The translations under genes and the position numbers were made by a program. From contig NC_037320.1 of assembly GCF_000143535.2 (NCBI RefSeq), positions 1,302,001 through 1,366,000 on the forward strand: a stretch of 64,000 nucleotides of DNA, written 5' to 3'. Shown piece by piece: positions 35,914 through 47,361 of this stretch (position 1 is its first letter; every line of letters starts with the position of its first letter). The stretch comes from Botrytis cinerea B05.10 (taxonomy: Eukaryota; Ascomycota; Leotiomycetes; Helotiales; Sclerotiniaceae). Under the pieces are notes generated by a model. That model saw only the letters and a program-made list of their open reading frames with translations, made no database searches and had not been told where the DNA came from.

Positions 35914-36671
35914 TTTGATTTCGAATTTGTTTTTTTAATAAAATAAGATTATATATATTCATATATTCTATTTTCAATTATTCTATCTTTTTTTAAATCT
36001 TTTTTGTTTATTTATTCAATTTATTTTTTAGAATAATCTCAGTAAGGATTTTGGTATAATTAAAACCTTCTTTTATTTATCAAATCTAAAAGTTATAAAG
36101 AATAAACTGATTTCATACAAATTTAAGAATTTCTTGATATACAATTTTGAATATGGCTTTTATTCAATCTTCATATCATTCCTGAAATTCATTCTATAAA
36201 TGTTATTCCTTATATTGTTTATATTACAAATTGATTATTTATATAATAATATCAATATTCACTTGAATTTTTATAAATTCTTTACTATTTAATTTCAATT
36301 ATTTTCCTCAAAATATAGGATTTATTTTATATAAAAGTATTTTAGAAATTAGAAAAACTATATTATATAATAATATTCAATATTATATTATATCGAATAG
36401 ATTTGCTATATAACATATATAAGAGTATAATGGATATAAATAGAATTGATATAAATCAAACTATTCTAAGAAAATTAATTGTATTTAGAAATCTCTTTTT
36501 AATATATAATTCGAAAAGAATAATATAAAGAATATAATATTCTAATTCTTTTATATAGATTATATATAAATTTAATTTAATATAATTTTGTTTATCTTTT
36601 TTAAAAAATATCTTATCTTATTAGATTTGATCTTATTATTCTGTAATTGAATTTTATCAATTACTAATCAG
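35914..36671. other. AT-rich decayed DNA
   Basis: Continues the sequence left of the pogo element. It does not match the internal part of the gypsy family that begins right of 36858. It could be the interior of the copia-like element whose LTR follows, but I could not identify any coding motif. Confidence 0.4.
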
Positions 36672-36858
36672 TATTGAATAAACTTTATAAAAGAGTATAT
36701 ATATAATATATATATAAAAGTAAAATAGTTCTTATATTCTGTCTAACCCCTTTATACAAAGGGGTTCTGCTAATCTATATAGATGCTGCCATCCCACTTA
36801 CAATGTAGGGGGAAACATGTGATGATATCACGTGTTTCGTCAGTCATGTGTTCCAACA
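36672..36858 (-). mobile_element. LTR of a copia-like element, decayed
   Basis: Reverse-complement match to the cleaner LTR at 45433-45618 (TCTAACCCCTTTAT, then GATGCTGCCATCCCACTTAC, then GTGTTCCAACA at the end). The left third is RIP-decayed. Its flanks do not form a target duplication (ATCAG and ATTAA), and the DNA to its right is gypsy element B while the left is not, so the rest of this element may lie to the left. Confidence 0.7.
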
Positions 36859-37891
36859 ATTAACTAATTACAATTGATAAGAATATTATTTCATTTGAAA
36901 TAATATTTCCAAATACTTTACAACTTCTAATACAATAAAATTTTCTATAACCCCTGAAACTATTATAATTGATTATATATATCCATTTATTTGAATCTTA
37001 TAATATATCTATTCTATTTATTTTATAATATTTAATTATTATATAATTTTATAAACTTTTTATAAAATTATATTTGAAATTAAATCTTTGTATATTATAT
37101 TATTTTAATGGTTTTTTGTTTTCCTTTTTTTAAGAAACTATTTAATTGTTTTTTTATTTAATTAATAGATTTTATAAAATTCATTATAATAAGCTATTTA
37201 GTTTATTATAATATAATCTATTTCTGTCTTATTCTAATAATTTTCTTTTATTATAAAGAATATTGGGATTCTATAATAATTTTGTTTTTATAAGTTTATT
37301 ATATTTATACCTTTTTGATTTTATAATAATTTCTTTAATAATTACTAAAATTCTTTAATAATAAAAGTTTTAGTGTTTTCAGATTTAATCAAGTTTTTTA
37401 AGATTATAAAGATAATATTAAATTGGTTCTTATCAAACTTAGATTTAAAATTATTTCTTTTTCCTTTTATCTTTTTGTTTCAGCAATTTACTATTCAATA
37501 CCCTGCTTTTCTATATTCAAAATATAAATTGTTTTTTTATTCTCATTTCTTTTCTAAATTATCATTTTTATTTATATAATATATAATATCTAATTTTATA
37601 GGATCTTTATATTTCTATAAATTGTAATATAATTTATTTTCATTTTTATAATAATATTTTTGCTTTTGATTTCTTTAGGGTTTATATAATTTTTGATTTT
37701 ATTAATGTTTATAAAAACAATTATTTAATTTAATAAAATCCTAAATTAGATTATTTAAATTTATATTTTCAATAGATCTTTCTAATTTTAATCTAATTTC
37801 TGATTTGAATTCTTTATAATAATAATTTATAATAGCGATTTCGTTTTATTTAATTATTTTAATATATTTTTGAAATTCTATAGTATATTTC
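36859..37891 (-). mobile_element. Gypsy element B, left fragment
   Basis: Matches element D from about 57446 to 58480 in the same orientation, with many C-to-T changes: the protease-to-gag part of a minus-strand gypsy copy. The same order of words is visible, for example around the zinc-knuckle region at 37480-37530. Element A is inserted at its right end, and the copy continues at 44497. Confidence 0.8.
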
Positions 37892-38466
37892 TGTTACAAT
37901 GGATTAGTAACAGGTTATAGAATCACCAACGTATAGGCTATAATGGTATTATAGGCCTTAATGATTCAGCTGCAGTATACCAGGGGATACTAAGCACTCA
38001 AGGAAAGCCTTAGATATATATATAATATTAGTTATAGGATATCCTAGAAATATAAGATATAATTTCTAGAATAATAGGTTCTAGGAAATATTGAATATAA
38101 CTTTACAAACTTTTTGTAAAGTTATATTAGTAATATTCTAAAGGATTAATTCCAAAATAAAAGATAAACTAGAATATTAAAAATCATAGGATTAGTATTT
38201 TGTAATAAACAGTTTAGAAACGACAATACTTCAAAAACAATCGGCTATCTTAGTTATCCAAATGAAATGAAGATTTATATAAGGAAATAGATTTCATTAT
38301 AATATAAAACTTCATACTCAAAACAATAATTATTAATTTTATTATTATAGTTACAAGAATTACAACCAATTACAACCTTATCAAATTCTTATTTGAAATT
38401 TAATCTAAATCATCTCGAAAGATTTCTAAACATTTCTATATAACCCTAAAAACAGTTTCTGTAATA
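37892..38466 (+). repeat. 5' LTR of element A (module type a)
   Basis: Begins TGTTACAATGG and ends GTAATA after decay of the CA end. 575 bp, the same length as its partner. TATATAA lies near 38276-38282. Confidence 0.88.
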
Positions 38467-38575
38467 CTTTGAGTATTCTTTTTACTTTAAATATTGATTC
38501 AATAATTAATTACTAATATAATATTCAAAACTATTGTTATAGATTAATCTATTAAAAATACTAACAATATTGAAA

Positions 38576-41500
38576 TGATTAATACCTTAAAAGAGATTAT
38601 TATTAATGAAACATTTAAAATCGCCTTATCAAACAAATACCAAGATAGTTAATAAAAACTTGATACTTTCCTTTTACAATTTAAAATTTATTTTCAATTC
38701 AATAAAAACAAATTCATTATTAAGAAATCCAAAAGCATATAAACTATATTATATTTTCAAAATAAAGTAATCAAATAAATTCAATCATATTTATATAACT
38801 ATTTCGAATATAATAATAAGGATTGTATACAATCCATTTAAACAATTTTTAATAGTTTTAAAGGATTTAAAATAGAGATTTATAAAATCTTTGGAAATTT
38901 TAATGAATTAAAGATAATAAAAGATAAGATTTTTAATTTTAAATAAATAGGATTAGTATTAAAATATATTATAGAATTTCGAAAATATATTGAAACAATT
39001 AAATAAAACGAAATTGCTATTATAAATTATTATTATAAAGGATTTAAATTAAAAATCAGATTAGAATTAAAAAGATTTATTGAAAGTATAAATCTAAACA
39101 ATCTAATTTAGAATTCCATCGAATCAGATAATTGTTTTTATAAATATTAATAAAACTAGAGATTATATAAATCTTAAGAAAATCAAAAATAAAAGTGTTA
39201 TTGTAAGAATAAAAGTAGATTATATTATAATCTATAGAGATATGGAAACCCTATAAAACTAAATATTATATATTATATAAATAGGAATGATAATTTAAAA
39301 AAGAAATGAAAATAAAAAAACAATTTATATTTTGAATGTGGAAAAGTAGAATATTGAATAATAAATTATTGAAATAAGAAAATAAAAAGAAAAAAAAGTT
39401 ATTTTAAATTTAAATTCAATAAAGATCAATTTAATATTATCTTTATAATTTTAGAAAATCTAATTAAATTTGAAAATATTGAGATTTTTATTATTAAAGA
39501 ATTCTAACAATTATTAAAGAAATTATTACAAAATCAAAAGGATATAAATATAATAGATTTATAAAAACAAAAGTATTATAAAATCCTAATATTTTTTGTA
39601 ATAAAAGAAAATTATTAGAATGAAATAGAAATAAATTATATTATAATAAACTGAACAGCTTATTATAATAAATTTTATAGAATTCATTGATTAAATAAAA
39701 AAGTAATTAAATAATTCCTTAAAAAAAAAAAGATAAAGAATTATTAGAATAATATAATATATAAAGATTTAATTTTCAATATAATTTTGTAAAAAATTTA
39801 TAAAGTTATTTAGTAATTGAATGTTATGAAATAGATAGAATAGATATATTATAAAATTCAAATAAATAGATATATATAATTAGTTATAATAGATTTAAAA
39901 GTTATAGGAAATTTTATTGTATTAAAAACTATAAAGTATTTAGAAATATTATTTCAAATAAAACAATATTTCTATTGATTATAATTAATTGATAAATAGC
40001 TAATAGAATTTAATAGAAAGATTTTATAAAAGATAATTCTAATATAAATAGATATAATTTAATATATAAAGATTATATAGTTTGATATTATATTATTAAA
40101 TCAATAATAAATCATTTTAAGAATATTATAATTAAAAATATATAATTCGAAAATAGATTGGGTATAAGAAATTGTGATATTTGATTAATATAAAAGCAAT
40201 TATAAGGATATATTAGAGATGTTTGTGAAATGTAATATATATTAAAGAAAATTGAATGTGAATAATATTAGTAATATAGGATATTTAGTTTAGGGTTTTT
40301 TATTAAAAGTGAAGGTTAGTATATTTTTTTTATAAATATAAAAGTTAATAATATAATATGAAATTATAATCGAAATAAAAGAAAAGTTTATGATATTAGA
40401 ATAATATAAGAATTATAAATATGTTTTTAAAAAATTAGGGATTTATAAGGCTTTATTGGAATATAAGTTATAGAATTATAAAATAATATTGGAGGAAAAT
40501 AAAATACTTGTATATACTTTAATTTATTTAATATCAATTAATAAATTAAAAAGGTTTAAAGAATATATTAATAATAATTTAGTTAAGAAATAGATTAAGG
40601 AATCCATATTCCAAATAGCTAATCCAATTATATGAGTATTTAAGAAGAATGGATTTGATAGATTAATTATAAACTATAAAAAGCTTAATATATTTATTAA
40701 AAAGAATCAATATTCATTTTTATTAGTTATAGAATTAAAAGATCGATTAAATAGAGTTATAATATTTATTAAAATAGATTTATATAATGATTACTATTTA
40801 ATCAAAATGAAGAAAGGTGAAAAATGAAAGATTGCTTTCAAAATAAGATATAAATTATATAAATATCAAATTATATTATTTGGATTAATCAATACATTAA
40901 TTACTTTTATAAAGCTTATAAATAATATATTATTATAATATTTGGATATTTGTTATATATATTATTTGAATAATATCCTAATATATTCAAACAATAAGAT
41001 TTAATATATTAAAAATATTAGTAATATTCTCAAAAGCCTATTCAAAACAGATTTGTTATATAAATCAAGCAAATGCGAATTCCATATTATAAAAATAGAA
41101 TTCTTAGAATTTATTATATCAAATTAAAGGTTCAAAATAAGCAAAAACAAGATTAAAATAATATTCAAATAAAACCAATCAATTATAATCAAGGAAGTAT
41201 AATCCTTTTTAGAGTTTGTTAATTTCTATAAAAGATTTATCAAAAGTTATTTAGGAATTATTATATCTTTAATTATATTAATCAAAAAAGATTAAGAAAG
41301 TTTCGAATGGATTATCAAAATATAGAAATTATTTAATATATTTAAATAAATAATAATAGAAAAACTAATATTATTGATTTTTGATTTAGAGAAAGAAATT
41401 ATAATAGAAATGAACTTTTCAGATTTTATTATAGAAATAATTCTGAGTTAATTAAATTAGAATAGAAAATATCAATCAATTGTATTTTATTTTTGAAAAC

Positions 41501-43375
41501 TATTATTAATTGAATTGAATTACAAAATATATGATAAAGAATTATTAGCGATAATTGATATATTTAGAGAATGATGAGTATATTTAAAAGAATCGAAATA
41601 TATAATATAGGTATATATAGATTATAAAAACTTAATTTATTTTATTATAATGAAACAATTAAATAGATAATAGATTAGATAATTAGAAATTATAATCAAT
41701 TATAATTTTAGAATTTTATATATTAAAGGATTAGAAAATGTTAGAGTTAATATTTTTAATTGAAAATCAAAATATCAAGAAAACAAAATGTATGAGTTAT
41801 ATATTATATTCAAAAAAGATAGCGAATTATTAATTTACAATATATTATAATTTATAATAATATATTTATTGGAAAACAATCACTTTAGGAAATAGATTTA
41901 ATTATATTATGATAAGGATATTACTATTATATGTATATGTAAAATAATAAAATCAGGATTCATTATAGAAAATGATATTATATATTTTTATAGAAAAGTA
42001 TATATTCTGAATTAAATGATTAAGGAATTTGTAATGGAATAATATGAATTGCTGGTATATGAATATCAAGGAATTGTAAAAACATTTATAAAAATATAGA
42101 AAATCAATTACTTTTTACAAATGAAAATGATAGTTGAAGAAATTATTAGAAATTATAATATTTATATACAAAATAAGTTATTACAATATATTCTGTATAG
42201 TCAGTTTCAAACTCTAGATATACCTTTTCAGTTATAGAAATCTATTATATAGGATTTTGTAATCAAATTATCATTTTCAAAAGATTCTATTATAGAAATT
42301 GAATACAATGCAATATTTAATATAATAGATAGGCTAACGAAATTTGTATATATAATATTATTTAAGGAAATATAGAATATTGAGTAATTAGTATATATGT
42401 TTTTAAAGGTTATAATAAGTATATATGGAATATTAGATAAAATAATCTCGAATCGAAATAAGTTTTTTATTTCGAAATTCTGGATTATTTTATTAGTATT
42501 TATAAATATCAAAAGAAAGTTATTAATATTTTTTTATTTATAAATAGATAATCAAATAAAAAGAATCAATTAGATAATAAAAGTATATTTTAAATATTAT
42601 ATAAATTATCAATAAAATAATTAAATAAAGCTATTATTTATAGTATAATTTATATATAATATATCGAAAACGGAAATTACAAAAATCATTTCAATATAAA
42701 TTAATTTTGGGTTTAATTTATAAATGTATAAAATCCTGATATTATAAAAAGTTAATATTGAATCAATAATAATATAAATCGAATAATTGAAAGATTTTCA
42801 AGAATAATTGGTTTTTGATTTAAGATTTATATTTTTTAAAATAGTAATGTATTATAATATAAAATGTAATATAGAATTTATATTTAAAGAAGAAAATAAA
42901 GTTTATTTGTTATGATGAAATATTAAAATCAAAAAACTAAGTAATAAATTCGATTATAGGAAACTAGGATTATTTAAGATTGATAAGGTAATAGGAATGG
43001 TTAATTATTGATTGAAATTATTAGATATAATAAATATCCATTCAATATTTTATATATTCTTATTCGAATTAGTATTACTAAAAATGTTAAATATGCTATT
43101 TATAGAAATTGAATTAATCAATTTAAATGTTATATACAATATTGAAATAATATTAGATTATAAATATGTTAGAAATAAGGTTAAGTATTTGATTAAATAA
43201 TTAGATTATTTATATTTAGAAAATATATGGGAATTCAAGGAGGATTTTAATTGCTTTAAAAAGTTATAAGTATTCTATTTGAAATATTTATATTTGTTAA
43301 TAAAGCTTCAAGATTCGTTTCGAACAATTTAGGTAAAAAAGGATCGAAGAAATTGAAGGAAAAAGAATCAATAGG
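38576..43375 (+). pseudogene. Gag-Pol remnant of element A
   Basis: Decayed polyprotein in the same order as element D: gag from about 38576, zinc-knuckle region near 39330-39380, reverse transcriptase near 40600-41150 (around 40801 the frame still reads like the LIRMKEGEEWKTAFK block of D, with one Trp codon turned into TGA), integrase near 42000-42600 and chromodomain near 43130-43240. Stops are mostly former Trp, Gln and Arg codons, as RIP would produce. Ends are placed by homology to D and are approximate. It cannot encode a protein. Confidence 0.8.
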
Positions 43376-43821
43376 AGTAGGTGTAGTATCAATGTTTGTT
43401 GTTTTTTTCTTAATATGCTTTTTTTCAATTTTTTCTTTTTCTAGTCTTTTCTTTTTCTTTACTTCTATTAGTTTATTGAGAGTTTATAAATTATAATGAA
43501 GCATTTTAGATTTATATTTTAATAGGAAATGTTTTTGTTTTTATAATTGCAGAATTTTAGTTATAGCTTCTTTTTCTTTTTGATTCAATCTTTTCTTTTA
43601 TCGGGATAAACTTTTCTAATCATTTTTAAATAAACTTTGGATATTATATTTTTTACTACTACAAATGTATTTATTGTATTATAAAGAGTTAGAAGGTGAA
43701 ATAATATATTTGCGATTAATGTGTTTATACAATAAGTATAAAGGTATTTCGAAACCTTTTTGTTCAATAAGATGAGCAAGATGAATTTGTTTTTTTCTTT
43801 TATTAGTATTTAAAGGAGGTA
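43246..43821 (-). pseudogene. Antisense ORF remnant in element A
   Basis: Same place and orientation, relative to the element, as the Cys-rich antisense ORF of element D (53621-54196). Heavily mutated; limits come from matching distances to the internal edge. No function can be claimed. Confidence 0.5.
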
Positions 43822-43921
43822 TAATGAAGAAAAAAAGAAATATTATAATTATTAGATATATAAAAGGAAAGATGTATTAATATAAACACTTGAAATAAGC
43901 GTTAGGTTAAGAAGGGGATAG

Positions 43922-44496
43922 TATTATGATGGATTAGTAATAAACTATAGAATTATTAATGTATAGACTATAATAGTATTATAGGCCTTAATGATTCAAC
44001 TGCAATATATTAAAGGATACTAAGTATTTAAGGAAAGCCTTAGGTATATATATAGTATTAGTTATAGGATATTTTAGAAATGTAGGATATAGTTTTTAGG
44101 ATAATAGGTTCTAGGAAATATTGAATATAATTTTGCAAATTTTTTGCAAAGTTATATTAATAATATTTTAAAAGATTAATTTTAGGATAAAAGATAAACT
44201 AGAATATTAAAAGTTATAGGATTAGTGTTTTGTAATAAATAATTCAGAAATAATAGTATTTCAAAAGTGATCGACTGTTTTAATTGTTTAAGTGAGATAA
44301 AGATTTATATAAAAGAATAGATTTTATTATAATATAAAACTTTGTGTTTAAAACAACAATTATTAATTTCATTATTATAATTATAAAAATTGTAATTAGT
44401 TATAATTTTATTGAATTCCTATTTGAAGTTTAGTCTAAACCATCTCGAGAGATCTCTAGATATTTCCATGTGACCCTAGAGGCAGCTCTCGTAACA
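43922..44496 (+). repeat. 3' LTR of element A
   Basis: Starts TATTATGATGG (decayed TGTTACGATGG) and ends CTCGTAACA. 575 bp. The last 100 bp are much less mutated than the rest. Confidence 0.88.
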
Positions 44497-45755
44497 ATTT
44501 CAATACTAATTCTATTTATTTGAAATTGAAGATTTTATTTTCTATTATTTCTAATTTATTAGAATTTCTAAAGATTTTATAAATCTTTATTTTAAATCTT
44601 TTAAAATTATTGAAAATTATTTGGGTAGATTATATATGATTTTTATTGTTATATTTGAAATAGTTGTATAAATATAATTGAATTTATTTAATTGTTTTAT
44701 TTTGAAGGTATAATGTGGTTTATATATTCTTGAATTCCTTAATAATAAACTTATCCTTATTGAATTAAAAATAGATTTCGAATTATAAAAGAAAAGTATT
44801 AAACTCTTATTGATTATTTGAATATTTATTTAATAAAACGATTTTAAAGATTTCATTAATAATAATCTTTTTTAAAGTATTAGTCATTTCAATATTATTA
44901 ATGTTTTTGGTAGATTAATTTATAATAATATTTCTAGATATTATATTAGTAATTAATTATTAAATCAATATTTAAAATAGAAATAATATTCAAAATATTA
45001 TAGAAACTATCTCTAGGGTTATATAAAAGTGTTTAAAGATCTTTTAAAATAATTTAAATTAAATTTCAAATAAGAATTCAATAAGATTATAATTAATTAC
45101 AATTCTTATAATTATAATAATAAAACTAATAATTATTATTTTAAATACAAAGTTCTACATTATAATAAAATCTATTCCCTATATAAACCTTTATTCTAAA
45201 ATCGATCAATAAATCGATTAGCAAATTGATTGATAAATCAATTGGCTTTTAATTATATAACATTTATTCTATAATTCCTATTATCTTAGTTTGTTTTTTT
45301 ATTCTAAAATTAATCCCTTAGGATATTATTAATCCTAATAAAGTCTTTCTTATTTATTGTATTTTATCTTTTCTAAAACCTATTGTTCTAAAAACTATAT
45401 CCTACAATTTAGAATATCCTATGACTAATACTTGTTGGAACACATGACTGACGAAACACGTGATATCATCACGTGTTTCCCCCCACATCGTAAGTGGGAT
45501 GGCAGCATCTATTTAGATTAGCAGAACCCCTTCGTACGAAGGGGTTAGACAGAATATAAGAACCATTTACCCCCATACGCGTTTTGTGTATACACCCCCT
45601 TACGAAGTCTGTCCAACAATACTATATATATACCTGAGGCTTTCCTTAAATGCCTAGTGTTCCTTGATATATTGTAGCTGAATCACTAAGGCCTCTAATA
45701 TTATTATAGCCTATAAGTTAGTGATTCTACAGCCTGTTACTAATCCATTGTAACA
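44497..45755 (-). mobile_element. Gypsy element B, right fragment with 5' LTR
   Basis: Resumes the gag region exactly where element A interrupted it (the ATTTC duplication), then ends in an LTR at 44996-45755. That LTR is longer than its relatives because a copia-like solo LTR with its 5-bp duplication sits inside it (45433-45623). Its array of GATCAAT/AATCGATT units marks it as module type b, like element C. Confidence 0.85.
45433..45618 (+). mobile_element. Copia-like solo LTR nested in the LTR of element B
   Basis: 186 bp from TGTTGGAACAC to GTCCAACA with a perfect 5-bp duplication ATACT on both sides (45428-45432 and 45619-45623). TGTTGGA...TCCAACA ends are typical of Ty1/copia LTRs; that assignment is by end sequence only. 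It contains a perfect 22-bp palindrome centred on TTCGTACGAA and a near-palindrome with two CACGTG boxes. It is hardly RIP-mutated. Strand is arbitrary. Confidence 0.85.
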
Positions 45756-46106
45756 TTCAGGTATTATTGGTTTTATTAAAATTACGGCTGGATGTCTCCC
45801 CTATTTAAGTGTCTATTCCACCACTCTCAAATTTCCTATTAAGGCCTTTGATTAGACTTTCAATATACCCTTAACCTTTGTTGAGCCATTTCTCATTCCT
45901 TACCTGTAAGATACAATCTTACCTTCACATTCATACTTAATTAGGTTCGATATCGCCGTACACATTATCATATTCAATATCCAATCAATTTTAGTTTTTG
46001 AATATACTTTCTTGTTTTCATTTTCGAAATCTCAATCTTTTGTAATATCTAGCATCCTTTTTATATCAATATAGGAAATTCTTATCAAGCTTTTTATATA
46101 GCTTCT
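45756..46106. other. Short island of less decayed DNA between elements B and C
   Basis: About 350 bp that match none of the elements here and keep many C and G bases. It may be the original locus sequence or a piece of another element. No gene. Confidence 0.4.
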
Positions 46107-46677
46107 TGTTACAGGAGCTACCTCTAGGGTCACGTAGAAGTGTCTAGAGATCTCTCGAAATGGTTTAAACTAGACTTCAAATAGGAATTCAATAAGATTA
46201 TAACTAATTGCAATTCTTGTAATTATAATAATAAAATTAATAATTGTTTTTGAGTATAAAGTTCTATATTATAATGAAATTCATTTTATATATAAATTTT
46301 TATTTTGAAGTCAATCAATAAATCGATCAATAAATCAATTAATAAATTGATTAACTTTTAATTATATAATATTTGTTTTATAATTTTTATTATTCTAATT
46401 TATTCTTTTTATTTTGGGGTCAATCCCCTAGGATATTATTAATATAACTTTACAAAAAGTTTGTAAAGTTATATTTAATATTTTTTAGGATCTATTATTT
46501 TAGGAATTATATTCTATGTTTTTAGGATATCTTATAATTAATATTATATATATATTTGAAGCTTTTCTTAAATATCTAATATCCCCTGATATATTGTAGT
46601 TGAATTATTAAAACCTATAATATTATTATAATTTATATATTAATAATTCTATAGCCTATTATTAATTCATTATAATA
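46107..46677 (-). repeat. 3' LTR of element C
   Basis: 571 bp, from TGTTACAGGAGC to TATAATA (decayed). The first 80 bp are only lightly mutated. Confidence 0.85.
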
Positions 46678-46777
46678 CTATCCCTTTTTTAGTTTAGCAT
46701 TTATTTCAAACATTTATATTAATATATCTTCCCTTTCATTTATTTAAATGATTATAATATTTTCTTTTTTAATATAT

Positions 46778-47361
46778 CTTCTATATAAATAATTTTTGTT
46801 TATAATATTCTTAATTTAATTCATTATATCAAATGTTTTAATATTAAAAAAGATTTTTATAATTTATATATCAAATTCAATTATTATTATATTATTAATA
46901 ATAGTTTATTATAATATTATATTAAATATATTTATTATAAAAAAGATTATTATTGTTTTAAATTAGAAATACTTATAAATTATAAATCTTTAAAACAATA
47001 ATAGGAGTTGCTATATTTGGAAAAAGAAAAGGCTTTTATTTAATTGTAGAAAATTAATATTTGGATTTTTCAATTATACAAATAATAAGAATTTCTTTAT
47101 AAATATAAAAAGGAAATGATTTATTGAAATCTTTATATACTAAAAAAGTTTAATTTAATTGAAAAGAATAAAAGATTGAAAAAAAAAAAATTGGAAAAGG
47201 AATATATAAAGAAAGAAATAATAATTGCTATTATAATATTTATTTTTAATAATTCTTTTTTTGATTTCTTTAATTCTTTATTGTCTTTATTATCTAATAC
47301 AAAATTTAAGGCTTTATTGGTAGATATAAGTATTTCAAATAGAATGTTTATAATTTCTTAA
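46778..47361 (+). pseudogene. Antisense ORF remnant in element C
   Basis: The last 60 codons still align with the antisense ORF of element D ([13 protein letters not shown] against [27 protein letters not shown] against SFDFFDSSLFLLSD). The upstream part is full of stops. Confidence 0.6.

Larger units (their letters stand above)
37892..44496 (+). mobile_element. Gypsy element A, full length, RIP-decayed
   Basis: 6,605 bp with two 575-bp LTRs and a perfect 5-bp target duplication ATTTC (37887-37891 and 44497-44501). It is inserted in the gag region of element B. A purine tract AAGAAGGGGATAG directly precedes the 3' LTR. The interior is strongly AT-biased with many stops, but the reverse transcriptase, integrase and chromodomain regions can be matched to element D codon by codon. 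Confidence 0.92.

Noticed and set aside
37373..37579. Small ORFs in the AT-rich block as genes
   Set aside because: They are decayed pieces of the gypsy family in either strand; codon content follows the AT bias.
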